DNA of 12,495 nt from positions 19,315-31,809 of the forward strand of contig PADF01000037.1 in NCBI GenBank assembly GCA_002702945.1. Reading direction: 5' to 3'. The notes beneath the pieces were generated by a model that saw only the letters and a program-made list of their open reading frames with translations, had not been told where the DNA came from and did no database searches. A program made the translations under genes and the position numbers. The stretch is from Methanobacteriota archaeon. GTDB taxonomy: Archaea; Thermoplasmatota; Poseidoniia; Poseidoniales; Poseidoniaceae. Numbering within the stretch: position 1 is the first letter of the stretch; each line of letters begins with the position of its first letter. Below are positions 5,822 through 12,495 of the stretch, piece after piece.

Positions 5822-7315
5822 ATGGAACTAACTGTAAGTGCAAGTGAAAATATCAACGGAACGCTAATTTTACCTATTTTTGAAGGTAGTGATGGCGTAC
5901 CTGAAAAATGCCAAACTGGAATGTCTTCTTCTATGAAGAATCAAATTAACCGCGTCCTCTCAACTGGTGATTTTAAAGCTAAGAAAAAGTCTACAATGAC
6001 TCTTTACGGTGGAGAAGATGGTAAAGCGATACTTGTCGGATTAGGAAAGTCGGATGATTGCACTGTTCATGATTACCGAAATGCAGGGGCAAGTGTAACT
6101 GCTACAATCAAAAAATCCCATGGAACTGAGATGACCGTTAGATTTGATGGTGCTGGAATTTCGCATATGGCTGCATTTGCCGAAGGTATGATGCTGAGAG
6201 ACTACTCTTATGATGAGTATAAGAAAAAGGATGAGGAAGAGGAGGAAACTGAAGTTTCTATTCGAATTAATTGCTCTGAAAAGGAAGAAGAAGAATTAGT
6301 AGGCCAGGTAAATGTCCTAAAAGGAGTTTGTAAAGGAGTACACCTTTCCAGAGATTTAGGAAACTGTCCACCAAATGATATGTATCCTGAAGTTTTCGCA
6401 GATATGGCAAGAGATTGGGCTAAGGATTTCGATAATGTCGATGTAACTATCATCAACTATGATGAAGCAATAAAAGCTGGAATGGGCGGCCTAGTAGCTG
6501 TTGGGAAAGGTTCGTCTAGAAAGCCGTGTATGGTTATTTTTGAAATGAATAAAGATGTAAAAGGAAGATGCCCTGTTCTTGTTGGAAAGGGAATTACCTT
6601 TGATACTGGGGGCATCTCTTTGAAGCCTGGTGCAAATATGGATGAAATGAAGTATGATATGGGTGGTTCTGCGACTGTGTTTGGAACCATGGAAGCGCTT
6701 GCTCAAACCGGTTATGAAGGCAAAGTCGTGGGAATTACATGCATGGCTGAAAACATGCCTGCGGCGAATGCAACAAGGCCTGGGGACGTCATAAAAGGGC
6801 TTTCAGGAAAAACTATTGAGATTTTGAATACTGATGCTGAAGGAAGATTGGTTTTGTCTGATGGGCTTTGGAAGGCTGCAGAATTTGATCCAGAATATAT
6901 AATTGATTTTGCTACCCTTACAGGTGCTTGTGTTGTAGCCTTAGGACATGAAGCGACTGGACTTTGGTCAAATGATGATGACTTCAGAACGAGAATTCAC
7001 GAAGCAGGAAATGCTGTAGGTGAATTAGCTTGGCCAATGCCTCTTCTTCCTGCGTTTGAAAAAGAGATGACGGATTCAAAAATTGCAGATACAAGAAATC
7101 TTGGAGCAGGTAGATGGGGTGGCGCAAATACTGCAGCCGCCTTCTTGAAACAATTCGTACCTAACCGAGATTATGAAAAAGATGGTGAGCAAATAACATG
7201 GGCCCATATGGATATTGCAGGAACTTTTTGGGGCGCTAAGACAAATATGATGGTCAAGAATGGGGCAACTGGTATCCATGTTAGGACTATTTATCACCTA
7301 ATTGCAAACTCATAA
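5822..7315 (+). CDS. pepA: Leucyl aminopeptidase, family M17
   Basis: This is a cytosolic di-metal aminopeptidase that removes N-terminal residues from peptides, normally as a hexamer. From ATG 5822 it is 497 aa, the usual family length. An N-terminal macro-like domain (about 1-165) ends in a very acidic linker (DEEEEETEV, about 137-145), followed by the C-terminal catalytic domain. All metal ligands of E. coli PepA map with a constant shift of 14: Lys256 and Asp261 in GKGITFDTGG, Asp279 in YDMGG, and Asp338 and Glu340 in NTDAEGRL. The catalytic residues Lys268 and Arg342 are also present. It has no signal peptide. It is second in an apparent operon with the M14 carboxypeptidase, which suggests surface trimming followed by intracellular digestion of imported peptides. 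The symbol follows the E. coli homologue. Confidence 0.94.
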   Translation: MELTVSASENINGTLILPIFEGSDGVPEKCQTGMSSSMKNQINRVLSTGDFKAKKKSTMTLYGGEDGKAILVGLGKSDDCTVHDYRNAGASVTATIKKSHGTEMTVRFDGAGISHMAAFAEGMMLRDYSYDEYKKKDEEEEETEVSIRINCSEKEEEELVGQVNVLKGVCKGVHLSRDLGNCPPNDMYPEVFADMARDWAKDFDNVDVTIINYDEAIKAGMGGLVAVGKGSSRKPCMVIFEMNKDVKGRCPVLVGKGITFDTGGISLKPGANMDEMKYDMGGSATVFGTMEALAQTGYEGKVVGITCMAENMPAANATRPGDVIKGLSGKTIEILNTDAEGRLVLSDGLWKAAEFDPEYIIDFATLTGACVVALGHEATGLWSNDDDFRTRIHEAGNAVGELAWPMPLLPAFEKEMTDSKIADTRNLGAGRWGGANTAAAFLKQFVPNRDYEKDGEQITWAHMDIAGTFWGAKTNMMVKNGATGIHVRTIYHLIANS

Positions 7316-7338
7316 TCCTAGTTTCATTGACATTTCTT

Positions 7339-7354
7339 AGGGATTTTAGTCCCT
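7339..7354 (+). terminator. Small hairpin in the convergent gap, possible terminator
   Basis: AGGGA-TTTTAG-TCCCT can fold as a 5-bp stem, 24 nt after the aminopeptidase stop, followed by an AT-rich run with TTTTT at 7370-7374. Archaeal termination depends mainly on T-tracts, so the hairpin itself may not matter. Confidence 0.3.
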
Positions 7355-7361
7355 GATTTAC

Positions 7362-7388
7362 TGAATATATTTTTGATATTGAATATAT
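7362..7388. repeat. Short direct repeat TGAATATAT, two copies
   Basis: TGAATATAT occurs at 7362-7370 and again at 7380-7388, 18 bp apart, in the 80-bp gap between two convergent genes. It is AT-rich and may be chance. Confidence 0.3.
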
Positions 7389-7395
7389 GTTCAAT

Positions 7396-7614
7396 TCAGT
7401 CCTTCTTTACTTTACGGATTCTTATTTTTTTACCATTCTTAAAAATTGAATTTTTACTGTTACCTGCATGAATTAAATGAGTATTATATTTTTGCTCTAC
7501 CAAAGGCCTGCTAGCGGTTCTTTTTCTTCGGAGAGGTGTTTGTTTGGAAGGTCTACGACTAGGTGTAGGTGTGTCTGGTACTGCATTATTTAGTGAAAAA
7601 TCCCACTGAGTCAT
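7396..7614 (-). CDS. Very basic 72-aa protein of unknown function
   Basis: This is a small protein with 18 Lys/Arg and only 4 Asp/Glu among 72 residues, so its pI is very high. It begins MTQWDFSLNNAV and continues with a Pro/Ser/Thr stretch. Two basic clusters follow, RRPSKQTPLRRKRTASR (about 20-36) and KNGKKIRIRKVKKD at the C-terminus. It has no cysteine, signal peptide or membrane segment and is probably largely disordered. Such composition suggests binding to DNA, rRNA or the ribosome, which is inference only. I accept it as real because a good TATA box lies 25 nt upstream of its ATG and it fills an otherwise empty stretch. It follows the HAD phosphatase gene by 50 bp and is convergent with the aminopeptidase. 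Confidence 0.6.
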   Translation of the reverse strand: MTQWDFSLNNAVPDTPTPSRRPSKQTPLRRKRTASRPLVEQKYNTHLIHAGNSKNSIFKNGKKIRIRKVKKD

Positions 7615-7633
7615 AACACTACATCGTGGTTGG

Positions 7634-7643
7634 TGATATAAAC
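7634..7643 (-). promoter_or_regulatory. TATA box for the 72-aa basic protein
   Basis: GTTTATATCA on the minus strand is centred about 25 nt upstream of ATG 7614, the expected spacing for a leaderless transcript. It is one of the best TATA matches in the window and argues that the small gene is expressed. Confidence 0.55.
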
Positions 7644-7664
7644 GGTTGTTTAGAATTATAATAA

Positions 7665-8084
7665 TCAGTCGTCAAAAACTTCAACTTCAACCATTTTTTT
7701 AACGAATTCGGTCATTTTAGAGTTGAATCTAGTGGCCCTAACTATATGATTATCTATCCAATGATAGTTTCCACCTCTTGGTTTTCCAAATAAACAAGTA
7801 TGCCACTTAAATCCGTGCTTAGATAGCCATTCTTCGGTAACTTCTCTGTGTTCCTCTGCTCGAGCAGTGAAGAAGCATATTTGATGGCCTTGATCATACC
7901 ACTTGTTAATTTGTTCAACAACGCCTTCATAGCACGCCGCTGTCGCCATTCTCTCTGGCTCTTCATTGGGTATATCTTCACAAATTGTACCATCTATGTC
8001 GATTAAAAAATTCTTACGCTCTTCTGGTAGTGTGGGAGATATTGCCAATCCTCTTTCATCTACTTGCCCAACTAAATCAGTCAT
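7665..8084 (-). CDS. HAD-superfamily phosphatase
   Basis: This 139-aa hydrolase has the complete HAD motif set. Motif I is IDIDGTIC with nucleophile Asp29 and acid/base Asp31, motif II is FFTARAEEHRE with Thr73, motif III is Lys101 in FGKPRGGNYHW, and motif IV is the acidic Asp111 in WIDN. No sizeable cap domain can be fitted, so it is a small capless type likely to act on an exposed phosphate group. The layout of short enzymes with TAR-EHRE-T and GKPRGGNYHWIDD motifs recalls predicted sugar-phosphate or polysaccharide-biosynthesis phosphatases, but the substrate is unknown. About 25 residues precede motif I. It lies 36 bp after the zinc-ribbon gene on the same strand. An AT-rich element (about 8107-8118) may supply its own promoter. 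Confidence 0.85.
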   Translation of the reverse strand: MTDLVGQVDERGLAISPTLPEERKNFLIDIDGTICEDIPNEEPERMATAACYEGVVEQINKWYDQGHQICFFTARAEEHREVTEEWLSKHGFKWHTCLFGKPRGGNYHWIDNHIVRATRFNSKMTEFVKKMVEVEVFDD

Positions 8085-8120
8085 GAACGGTGGTAATAAA
8101 ATCGGCTATTGAATAAATCG

Positions 8121-8255
8121 CTAACGATTTTCATTAGGATGGTGTATAGTTGTACTTCCGCAAACTCTGCACCAAACTTTAGTTCCGTCTTTTCTAGGAG
8201 TTGTTCCAGTAATGTCGATTTCAACACCACAATCACACTTTACTATAACGGCCAT
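8121..8255 (-). CDS. Small zinc-ribbon protein, 44 aa
   Basis: From ATG 8255 the protein begins MAVIVKCDCGVEIDI and has two cysteine pairs, Cys7-x-Cys9 and Cys29-xx-Cys32 (WCRVCGS), about 20 residues apart, as in a one-zinc ribbon. It ends with a polar tail (TTIHHPNENR). It is probably a zinc-binding domain for protein or nucleic-acid contacts; no function is assigned. A longer frame from TTG 8318 would give 65 aa and overlap the methyltransferase gene by 26 bp. I prefer the ATG because the extra 21 residues are basic and unlike a zinc-ribbon start, though no strong ribosome site decides it. It sits between the Trm5-like gene (38 bp away) and the HAD gene (36 bp away). Confidence 0.7.
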   Translation of the reverse strand: MAVIVKCDCGVEIDITGTTPRKDGTKVWCRVCGSTTIHHPNENR

Positions 8256-8292
8256 GACACTGCGAAGCGGTCCTTCTTGATGAATTACACGC

Positions 8293-9426
8293 TTATGGGA
8301 TAATCTGTTTGGTCTCAAACCGCATAAATATTTTTGAAGACGAAAAGCCCTTAACCTCGCTGCAATGTATAGATTTTACATCTGCATTTGAAGTATTTAG
8401 AATGTTTTTAATTTGATTTTCGGAGTTCTTTAATTCAGACCTTTCGATGATTGCCCAGCCTCTTATTTTTGTAATACTGCCCTTGGCTAAAAGTGGTAAT
8501 AATTCAGGTAAGTGGTTAATGCTATCATGTGGTAAATTGACTAAAAGAAAATCAATTTTATTGATATTTTCTTGTTTGTTTTTCCATTTCCTGGCATCTT
8601 GATTTTTCAAAACCAAATCTATTTCAGTAAGTTTATTTTTAGAAATTAAATCATGTAAATTTAATTCTAGTAATTCAAAAGCATCTGGATTCAAATCTCC
8701 CGCATAACAATGTGAGATTAAATCATGTTCCAATATTAGAGGAATTATTCCTGGTCCAACACCAGCATAAGGGTCGCATAGTCGTAATTTTCTATTCAAC
8801 TCACTACGTAAATCTATGGCTGATGTTAAATTCTGTATTCTCTCATTTGATAATCTGGCAGAGAAATAAGCCTTCGCAGGATCTGTCCAAATCGACTTAT
8901 TATTTTCCTTGATTTTTGTTCGAGTGGTCATATTTCCGTCTCTGCTGGCAATTGGGAGGAGGTTTCTAACGCGGAAATTACCAACTACTCCTTTATCCGC
9001 GCATACTAACCGTATAGAGGGAAATTGTTCAAGCATGGCTTGTGCGATTTGTTGTGAAAACTCCATGATCTCATCATCTAATTTTACAATCAAAACATCA
9101 CCTTGTATTTCATGAGATTTTGGCAATAAATGTGTTATTTGATTGAGAATTTCTTTACTCAATCTATCGCTCCAATGTTCTGGACCGCGTGTTAGTCCCT
9201 GTGCAATAAATGTGCTATTACCTTGCCAGAATTCGTCACCGTCATTTGGTGCAGAATCGATTATCGGAATTCCTTTCAGTCCCTCTTCCAATGTCAAGAC
9301 TCCTGCGCCGGGCATGAGCCAACCTTTGTTGCGACAAAACTCCAACCAATGTTGAGTTTCTTCACTCGGCACTCTCAAATGACGCATAGGCTTCGCCCCA
9401 TCCAAGCAAGGGGGAGTTTTGAGCAT
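8293..9426 (-). CDS. Trm5-like tRNA (guanine37-N1) methyltransferase, class I SAM-dependent
   Basis: Trm5 methylates N1 of G37 next to the anticodon and prevents frameshifts. From ATG 9426 this protein is 377 aa. It shows an N-terminal HLRVPSEETQHW segment similar to the Trm5 D1 start, GNFRVRNLLP (about 149-158), YFSARLSNER (187-196, the family YF-S-RL--ER motif), the SAM-binding loop CDPYAGVGPG (217-226), acidic GDLNP (243-247) and the catalytic-type NLPH (297-300). The match is divergent: the loop reads CDPYAGVGPG where Trm5 usually has a D-FAGVG form, so a wybutosine-type relative (Taw2/TYW2) is an alternative. The frame is open to ATG 9480, but that would overlap dph5. ATG 9387 is a shorter choice, directly before the conserved RHLRVP. 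It is transcribed away from dph5 and toward the zinc-ribbon gene. Confidence 0.8.
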   Translation of the reverse strand: MLKTPPCLDGAKPMRHLRVPSEETQHWLEFCRNKGWLMPGAGVLTLEEGLKGIPIIDSAPNDGDEFWQGNSTFIAQGLTRGPEHWSDRLSKEILNQITHLLPKSHEIQGDVLIVKLDDEIMEFSQQIAQAMLEQFPSIRLVCADKGVVGNFRVRNLLPIASRDGNMTTRTKIKENNKSIWTDPAKAYFSARLSNERIQNLTSAIDLRSELNRKLRLCDPYAGVGPGIIPLILEHDLISHCYAGDLNPDAFELLELNLHDLISKNKLTEIDLVLKNQDARKWKNKQENINKIDFLLVNLPHDSINHLPELLPLLAKGSITKIRGWAIIERSELKNSENQIKNILNTSNADVKSIHCSEVKGFSSSKIFMRFETKQIIP

Positions 9427-9442
9427 GGCGACGGAAAATGAA

Positions 9443-9450
9443 CTCATATT
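9443..9450. promoter_or_regulatory. Possible shared TATA element between the Trm5-like gene and dph5
   Basis: CTCATATT (minus strand AATATGAG) lies about 20 nt before ATG 9467 (+) and about 20 nt before ATG 9426 (-). It is the only TATA-like element in this very tight divergent junction and may serve one or both genes. The match is weak. Confidence 0.25.
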
Positions 9451-9466
9451 CCCTAAATGTGGATTG

Positions 9467-10297
9467 ATGTTAATTGGCATGGGGCCAGGTAAAATTTCCT
9501 CGATGACTATTGAAGCAAAACAGGCCGCTATCGCTGCAGATTATCGTCGCTATGAAGCATATACTGCTCTTTGGCCTGACGAGGAGCTGGTAAGTTTAGA
9601 AAGTGAAATCGGTAAAATCGAAATGGTAATGCGGCCGGAAGTAGAAAATCCAACTGCATTGCTAGAATTATCCAAAAGTAGTTTAGTTGCTCTACTAGTA
9701 GTTGGAGATCCGTTACAAGCAACTACTCATGTTGACTTGCAACTTCAAGCAATGGAGGCTGGCGTAAACTGTTTGGTCTTTCATGGTATTTCGATTACGA
9801 CATTAGTTACCGGTGCAGTTGGGTTGTCGAATTATAAATTTGGTAGACAAACTACGATTACTTATCCTTACAGTGGGTGGATAGCGACATCGCCCTTAGA
9901 AGTGGTTGCTATGAACCGTTTTTACAATCAACATACCTTAGCACTACTAGACTTAGATCCTACAGGAGCTGGTACTGGTAAACAAGCCCCAATGCAGCCA
10001 AAAGATGCATGCCATTCTCTTAAATTGATGAAAGAAAAAATGCGCCTGGTGGACTATGATATTACTGAGGATTCAAAAATCGACATAGTAAAAAAATCGG
10101 CATTTGAGGAATTTATCAAGTTAGATTTTAGTGAAATAAAAGTTGTATTATGTGCGGACATGGGCACGAAAGATGAAAAAATAACTTATACTACAGTTGC
10201 TAAACTTGAAAATATGGTTGGCGGGAGATTAAATTGTCTTATTTTCCCTGCAATTACGAGTGAAGTTGAAGAGAAGGCCTTGCTTCGTTGGCAATAG
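9467..10297 (+). CDS. dph5: Diphthine synthase (Dph5)
   Basis: Dph5 uses SAM to methylate the modified histidine of translation elongation factor 2, a step of diphthamide synthesis found only in archaea and eukaryotes. From ATG 9467 the protein is 276 aa and begins MLIGMGPGKISSMTIEAKQA, matching the family start ML-x-IGxGxG. It shows RYEAYT (about 28-33), LLVVGDPLQATTHVDL (about 76-91, the SAM/substrate loop), FHGISI (105-110), GAVGLSNYKFGR (116-127) and a C-terminal tetrapyrrole-methylase-fold half. The frame extends upstream to ATG 9425 and TTG 9419, which would add 14 or 16 residues before the conserved start; I prefer 9467 on family grounds, but 9425 cannot be excluded. The symporter gene follows after 14 bp with its own ribosome site. 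Confidence 0.93.
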   Translation: MLIGMGPGKISSMTIEAKQAAIAADYRRYEAYTALWPDEELVSLESEIGKIEMVMRPEVENPTALLELSKSSLVALLVVGDPLQATTHVDLQLQAMEAGVNCLVFHGISITTLVTGAVGLSNYKFGRQTTITYPYSGWIATSPLEVVAMNRFYNQHTLALLDLDPTGAGTGKQAPMQPKDACHSLKLMKEKMRLVDYDITEDSKIDIVKKSAFEEFIKLDFSEIKVVLCADMGTKDEKITYTTVAKLENMVGGRLNCLIFPAITSEVEEKALLRWQ

Positions 10298-10298
10298 A

Positions 10299-10304
10299 GA
10301 GGTG
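10299..10304 (+). promoter_or_regulatory. Shine-Dalgarno site of the symporter gene
   Basis: GAGGTG lies 7 nt before ATG 10312 and just after the dph5 stop (10295-10297). It fixes the start and indicates co-transcription with dph5. Confidence 0.7.
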
Positions 10305-10311
10305 TTAGAAT

Positions 10312-12432
10312 ATGTCTGATGAACTAATGATACTATTCTCATTCCTGCTTTTCATGACGTTTTTTGCAGGCGTTGGGCTCGCATCCATGAGGGTGAAAAA
10401 AGATACTACTGATGATTACCTAGTCGCTGGACGAGGGATGCATCCTGCCCTTGCTGCTCTTTCCGCTGTTAGTACATGGAATTCCGGATACATGTTCATA
10501 GGTTTTATTGGATTTATTTTCATTAGCGGCTATTCGGCAATTTGGATTGCAATTGTTTCAACAATAGGTCAATTAGTCGCTTGGATTTGGTTGTATAAAT
10601 ATATACAAAAAGAAGGAAATGAAAGAGGGTTGCGTTCTCTTTCCTCTCTAGTCTCAAACAAAACTGGGGCCCCTGAAGCAAAATTAGCAGCCATACTTTC
10701 TGTTTTCTTCCTTTCAATATATGCAGCTGCCCAATTAACTGCAGGTGGAGTTGCTCTCAATTCAATGCTAGGCTGGTCAGAAATTCTCGGTATATTGATT
10801 GGTTTTGTTCTTGTAGTTGCATACTGCTATGCAGGTGGAATAAGGGCGTCGATTTGGACCGATGCTGCACAATCGTGTGTAATGATAATTGGTTCTACGA
10901 TTCTTTGCCTCGTTGCTTTAGGTAAAGTCGGTGGTTTCTCCGGACTTCATGACACTATTGCTGGAATTGATGCTAATATGGTAAATATTTACCCGTCTGG
11001 ATTAAAATTCGGCGCTACTCTTTGGGTCGCTGCTTTCTTCTTAGGTGGACTGGGTGTTGCTGGCCAACCTCAAGTGGTATCAAGAGTAATGACGTTGAAA
11101 GATGACAGTGATAGAAAACAAGCAATGGTGTGGTTCTTTGTTTGGCAAACGCCATTTATTGCGCTAATGTTCATCATTGGTTTAGCTTGTCGTGCGATAT
11201 TCCCTGAAATGGCTGCTGCAGATGCTGAGTCTGGTTTACCAAAACTCGCTCAAAGCCTCAATCCTTTGCTTGGTGGAGTAATTTTAGCATCAATATTTGC
11301 TGCTACAATGTCCACTGCTGACAGTCAAGTTTTGGCTTGTACTGCTGCTATTACAGATGATGTCAAACCAGAATGGAATCAAGATCATGGTAAAACAAAG
11401 AAGGTCACTTTAGCAGTTGCTGCGTTCGCAACTGCTATTTCGCTAGTCGGCCAACAATTCCCTGGATTTGGGGACTCTGTGTTTGTACTAGTTGTATTTG
11501 CTGTATATGGACTTGGAGGAATATTTGTACCTCTTATCCTAATTAGAATGGCAGGTTATGAGCCCGATTCTAAGCATACTATTCTAATGATGGTTGCAGC
11601 ATTATCAGGTGTATTAGTATGGACTGCTGCTGCTGCTAAGTACTTTGATGGAGATTGGCCGGGGGGTATTTTCCCATCTGTTCCAGGAATAGGTGCAGCA
11701 TTTGCAGTACACTTCTGGTTATGTTGGAGGCGTGAAGAATCAATGGATAACCCGTTTGGCAGATACGCTATACCCACAAGAAAAATATCCGCTATTGGTG
11801 CTGTAATACTACTAGCATTTGTCGGAGTAATGGAGGGTAGTTACTCTGCATTTGCTCCAGAACAAGAGGTTTCTGAAAGTGGCACTGCCGGGTATCAATT
11901 AAACTACACAGTAATTCAGAATATTAAAACTGAAACACTATTCATAGGAAATGGAGATATGGTGGAGTCAAATTTCGAGGTTGTAGAGACGTCAAACGCG
12001 ATAATATCGATCAGCCTATTTATTTCATTTGGAGAAACAAATGAATTTGGCACAAATACTTGTGATGAAGTATTCACTACACCTGATTTCTCTGATTCAA
12101 ATGGCCCCCATGACGAAGTTGAAGATTCACCTAGTTCGACGACTACATGTGATGAATCAAATCAATTAATGGCATTTGTAGCCACCGATTCTAATCTTTC
12201 AATGTGGGCTGGCAATGGTAGTGGAGAATATTCAATTAATGGAACTGATACCGAATTAGAATCGATTAGAGAAACTATGGGAGACTCTTCTAGAATGCAA
12301 GGTTTCTATCGTTCCGATGTGGCAGTCGAAACGAACCAACCAAACCCTATTGGACAAGATGGTGGAGAATCTATCACTATCACTTGGGTTGCATTGACCT
12401 TTACGCCTGAAGAAGTAAAAATGGCCTCATAG
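10312..12432 (+). CDS. Sodium/solute symporter (SSS family) with external C-terminal domain
   Basis: This 706-aa membrane transporter of the PutP/SGLT family imports an organic solute (perhaps an amino acid, peptide or osmolyte) with sodium. I count about 14 hydrophobic segments between residues 5 and 511. Family motifs are YCYAGGIRASIWTDAAQ (about 171-187), GVAGQPQVVSRVM (248-260) and ATMSTADSQVL (331-341), the last holding the Ser-Thr pair (334-335) of the Na2 site. In TM2 the stretch SAVSTWNSGYMFIG (51-64) has Trp where PutP has its sodium-linked Asp55. After the last helix about 190 residues follow (515-706): polar, acidic, with two Cys (584, 613) and beta-like ends. With 14 helices this tail lies outside the cell. 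Usual SSS proteins are about 480-600 aa, so the tail is an addition. The substrate is unknown. It starts 14 bp after dph5. Confidence 0.9.
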   Translation: MSDELMILFSFLLFMTFFAGVGLASMRVKKDTTDDYLVAGRGMHPALAALSAVSTWNSGYMFIGFIGFIFISGYSAIWIAIVSTIGQLVAWIWLYKYIQKEGNERGLRSLSSLVSNKTGAPEAKLAAILSVFFLSIYAAAQLTAGGVALNSMLGWSEILGILIGFVLVVAYCYAGGIRASIWTDAAQSCVMIIGSTILCLVALGKVGGFSGLHDTIAGIDANMVNIYPSGLKFGATLWVAAFFLGGLGVAGQPQVVSRVMTLKDDSDRKQAMVWFFVWQTPFIALMFIIGLACRAIFPEMAAADAESGLPKLAQSLNPLLGGVILASIFAATMSTADSQVLACTAAITDDVKPEWNQDHGKTKKVTLAVAAFATAISLVGQQFPGFGDSVFVLVVFAVYGLGGIFVPLILIRMAGYEPDSKHTILMMVAALSGVLVWTAAAAKYFDGDWPGGIFPSVPGIGAAFAVHFWLCWRREESMDNPFGRYAIPTRKISAIGAVILLAFVGVMEGSYSAFAPEQEVSESGTAGYQLNYTVIQNIKTETLFIGNGDMVESNFEVVETSNAIISISLFISFGETNEFGTNTCDEVFTTPDFSDSNGPHDEVEDSPSSTTTCDESNQLMAFVATDSNLSMWAGNGSGEYSINGTDTELESIRETMGDSSRMQGFYRSDVAVETNQPNPIGQDGGESITITWVALTFTPEEVKMAS

Positions 12433-12495
12433 AGTTATTTTCATTCCTTGAACGCCAATTTTCCAGCCCATTGAATCTACTGTTCTGTATGCAGA
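12427..12495 (-). CDS. Possible C-terminal end of a gene entering from the right edge
   Basis: On the minus strand an open frame enters at 12495 and ends at a TGA at 12427-12429. It gives 22 residues, SAYRTVDSMGWKIGVQGM then KITL. The composition looks like a protein end, and the stop would overlap the convergent symporter stop by 6 bp. With only 63 bp beyond the symporter, one other minus frame is also open, so this is a weak call. No family can be named. Confidence 0.33.
   Translation of the reverse strand, partial: SAYRTVDSMGWKIGVQGMKITL

Noticed and set aside
6226..6300. GA-rich run, possible low-complexity repeat
   Set aside because: It encodes the acidic linker of the aminopeptidase and keeps the frame; it is not an independent repeat.
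6208..7297. Several minus-strand open frames inside the aminopeptidase gene
   Set aside because: Shadows of the conserved M17 gene; their Ser-rich and Cys-rich products show no family features.
7316..7395. Possible non-coding RNA or attachment site in the convergent gap
   Set aside because: Only a 5-bp hairpin and a 9-bp AT direct repeat are present; no tRNA, integrase or other mobile-element sign is nearby.
8712..9441. Plus-strand open frames opposite the Trm5-like gene
   Set aside because: They lie antisense to conserved methyltransferase motifs and have no ribosome site or plausible domain.

Overview
The window (12.5 kb, AT-rich) looks like chromosome from a marine euryarchaeon. Ca. Poseidoniia (Marine Group II) is my best guess, by inference and not by any search. 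The archaeal evidence is a diphthine synthase (Dph5), a Trm5-type tRNA methyltransferase, a deoxyhypusine-synthase-family enzyme, and TATA-like boxes about 25 nt upstream of several start codons (leaderless promoters). Genes inside operons instead carry Shine-Dalgarno sites. I see no tRNA, rRNA, IS element, CRISPR array or phage genes.

Layout. Bases 1-269 (-) are the start of a secreted protein that runs off the left edge. Bases 326-1363 (-) encode an unrecognised membrane-anchored protein. Bases 1400-3741 (-) form a polyamine cluster read as agmatinase, then pyruvoyl decarboxylase SpeD, then a deoxyhypusine-synthase-like enzyme; the last two are translationally coupled. On the + strand follow a small conserved-looking protein (3907-4329), a secreted membrane-anchored M14 metallocarboxypeptidase (4377-5786) and a cytosolic M17 leucyl aminopeptidase (from 5822). 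After a convergent gap come four minus-strand genes: a 72-aa very basic protein, a HAD phosphatase, a 44-aa zinc-ribbon protein and a Trm5-like methyltransferase. Divergent from the methyltransferase lie dph5 and a sodium/solute symporter fused to an external C-terminal domain. A possible gene end enters from the right edge on the minus strand.

How they fit together. Three enzymes concern translation: Dph5 (diphthamide on aEF2), Trm5-like (m1G37 of tRNA) and possibly the DHS-like protein (hypusine on aIF5A). The two peptidases and the symporter fit a protein- and peptide-eating heterotroph: surface carboxypeptidase, uptake, then cytosolic aminopeptidase.

The most interesting part is the polyamine cluster. 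The DHS-family enzyme keeps the catalytic Lys motif but lacks the usual Lys-His stretch after GGG, resembling the bacterial DHS-like clade that includes homospermidine synthases. No spermidine synthase is visible. The cluster could therefore make homospermidine or another polyamine rather than only serve hypusination.
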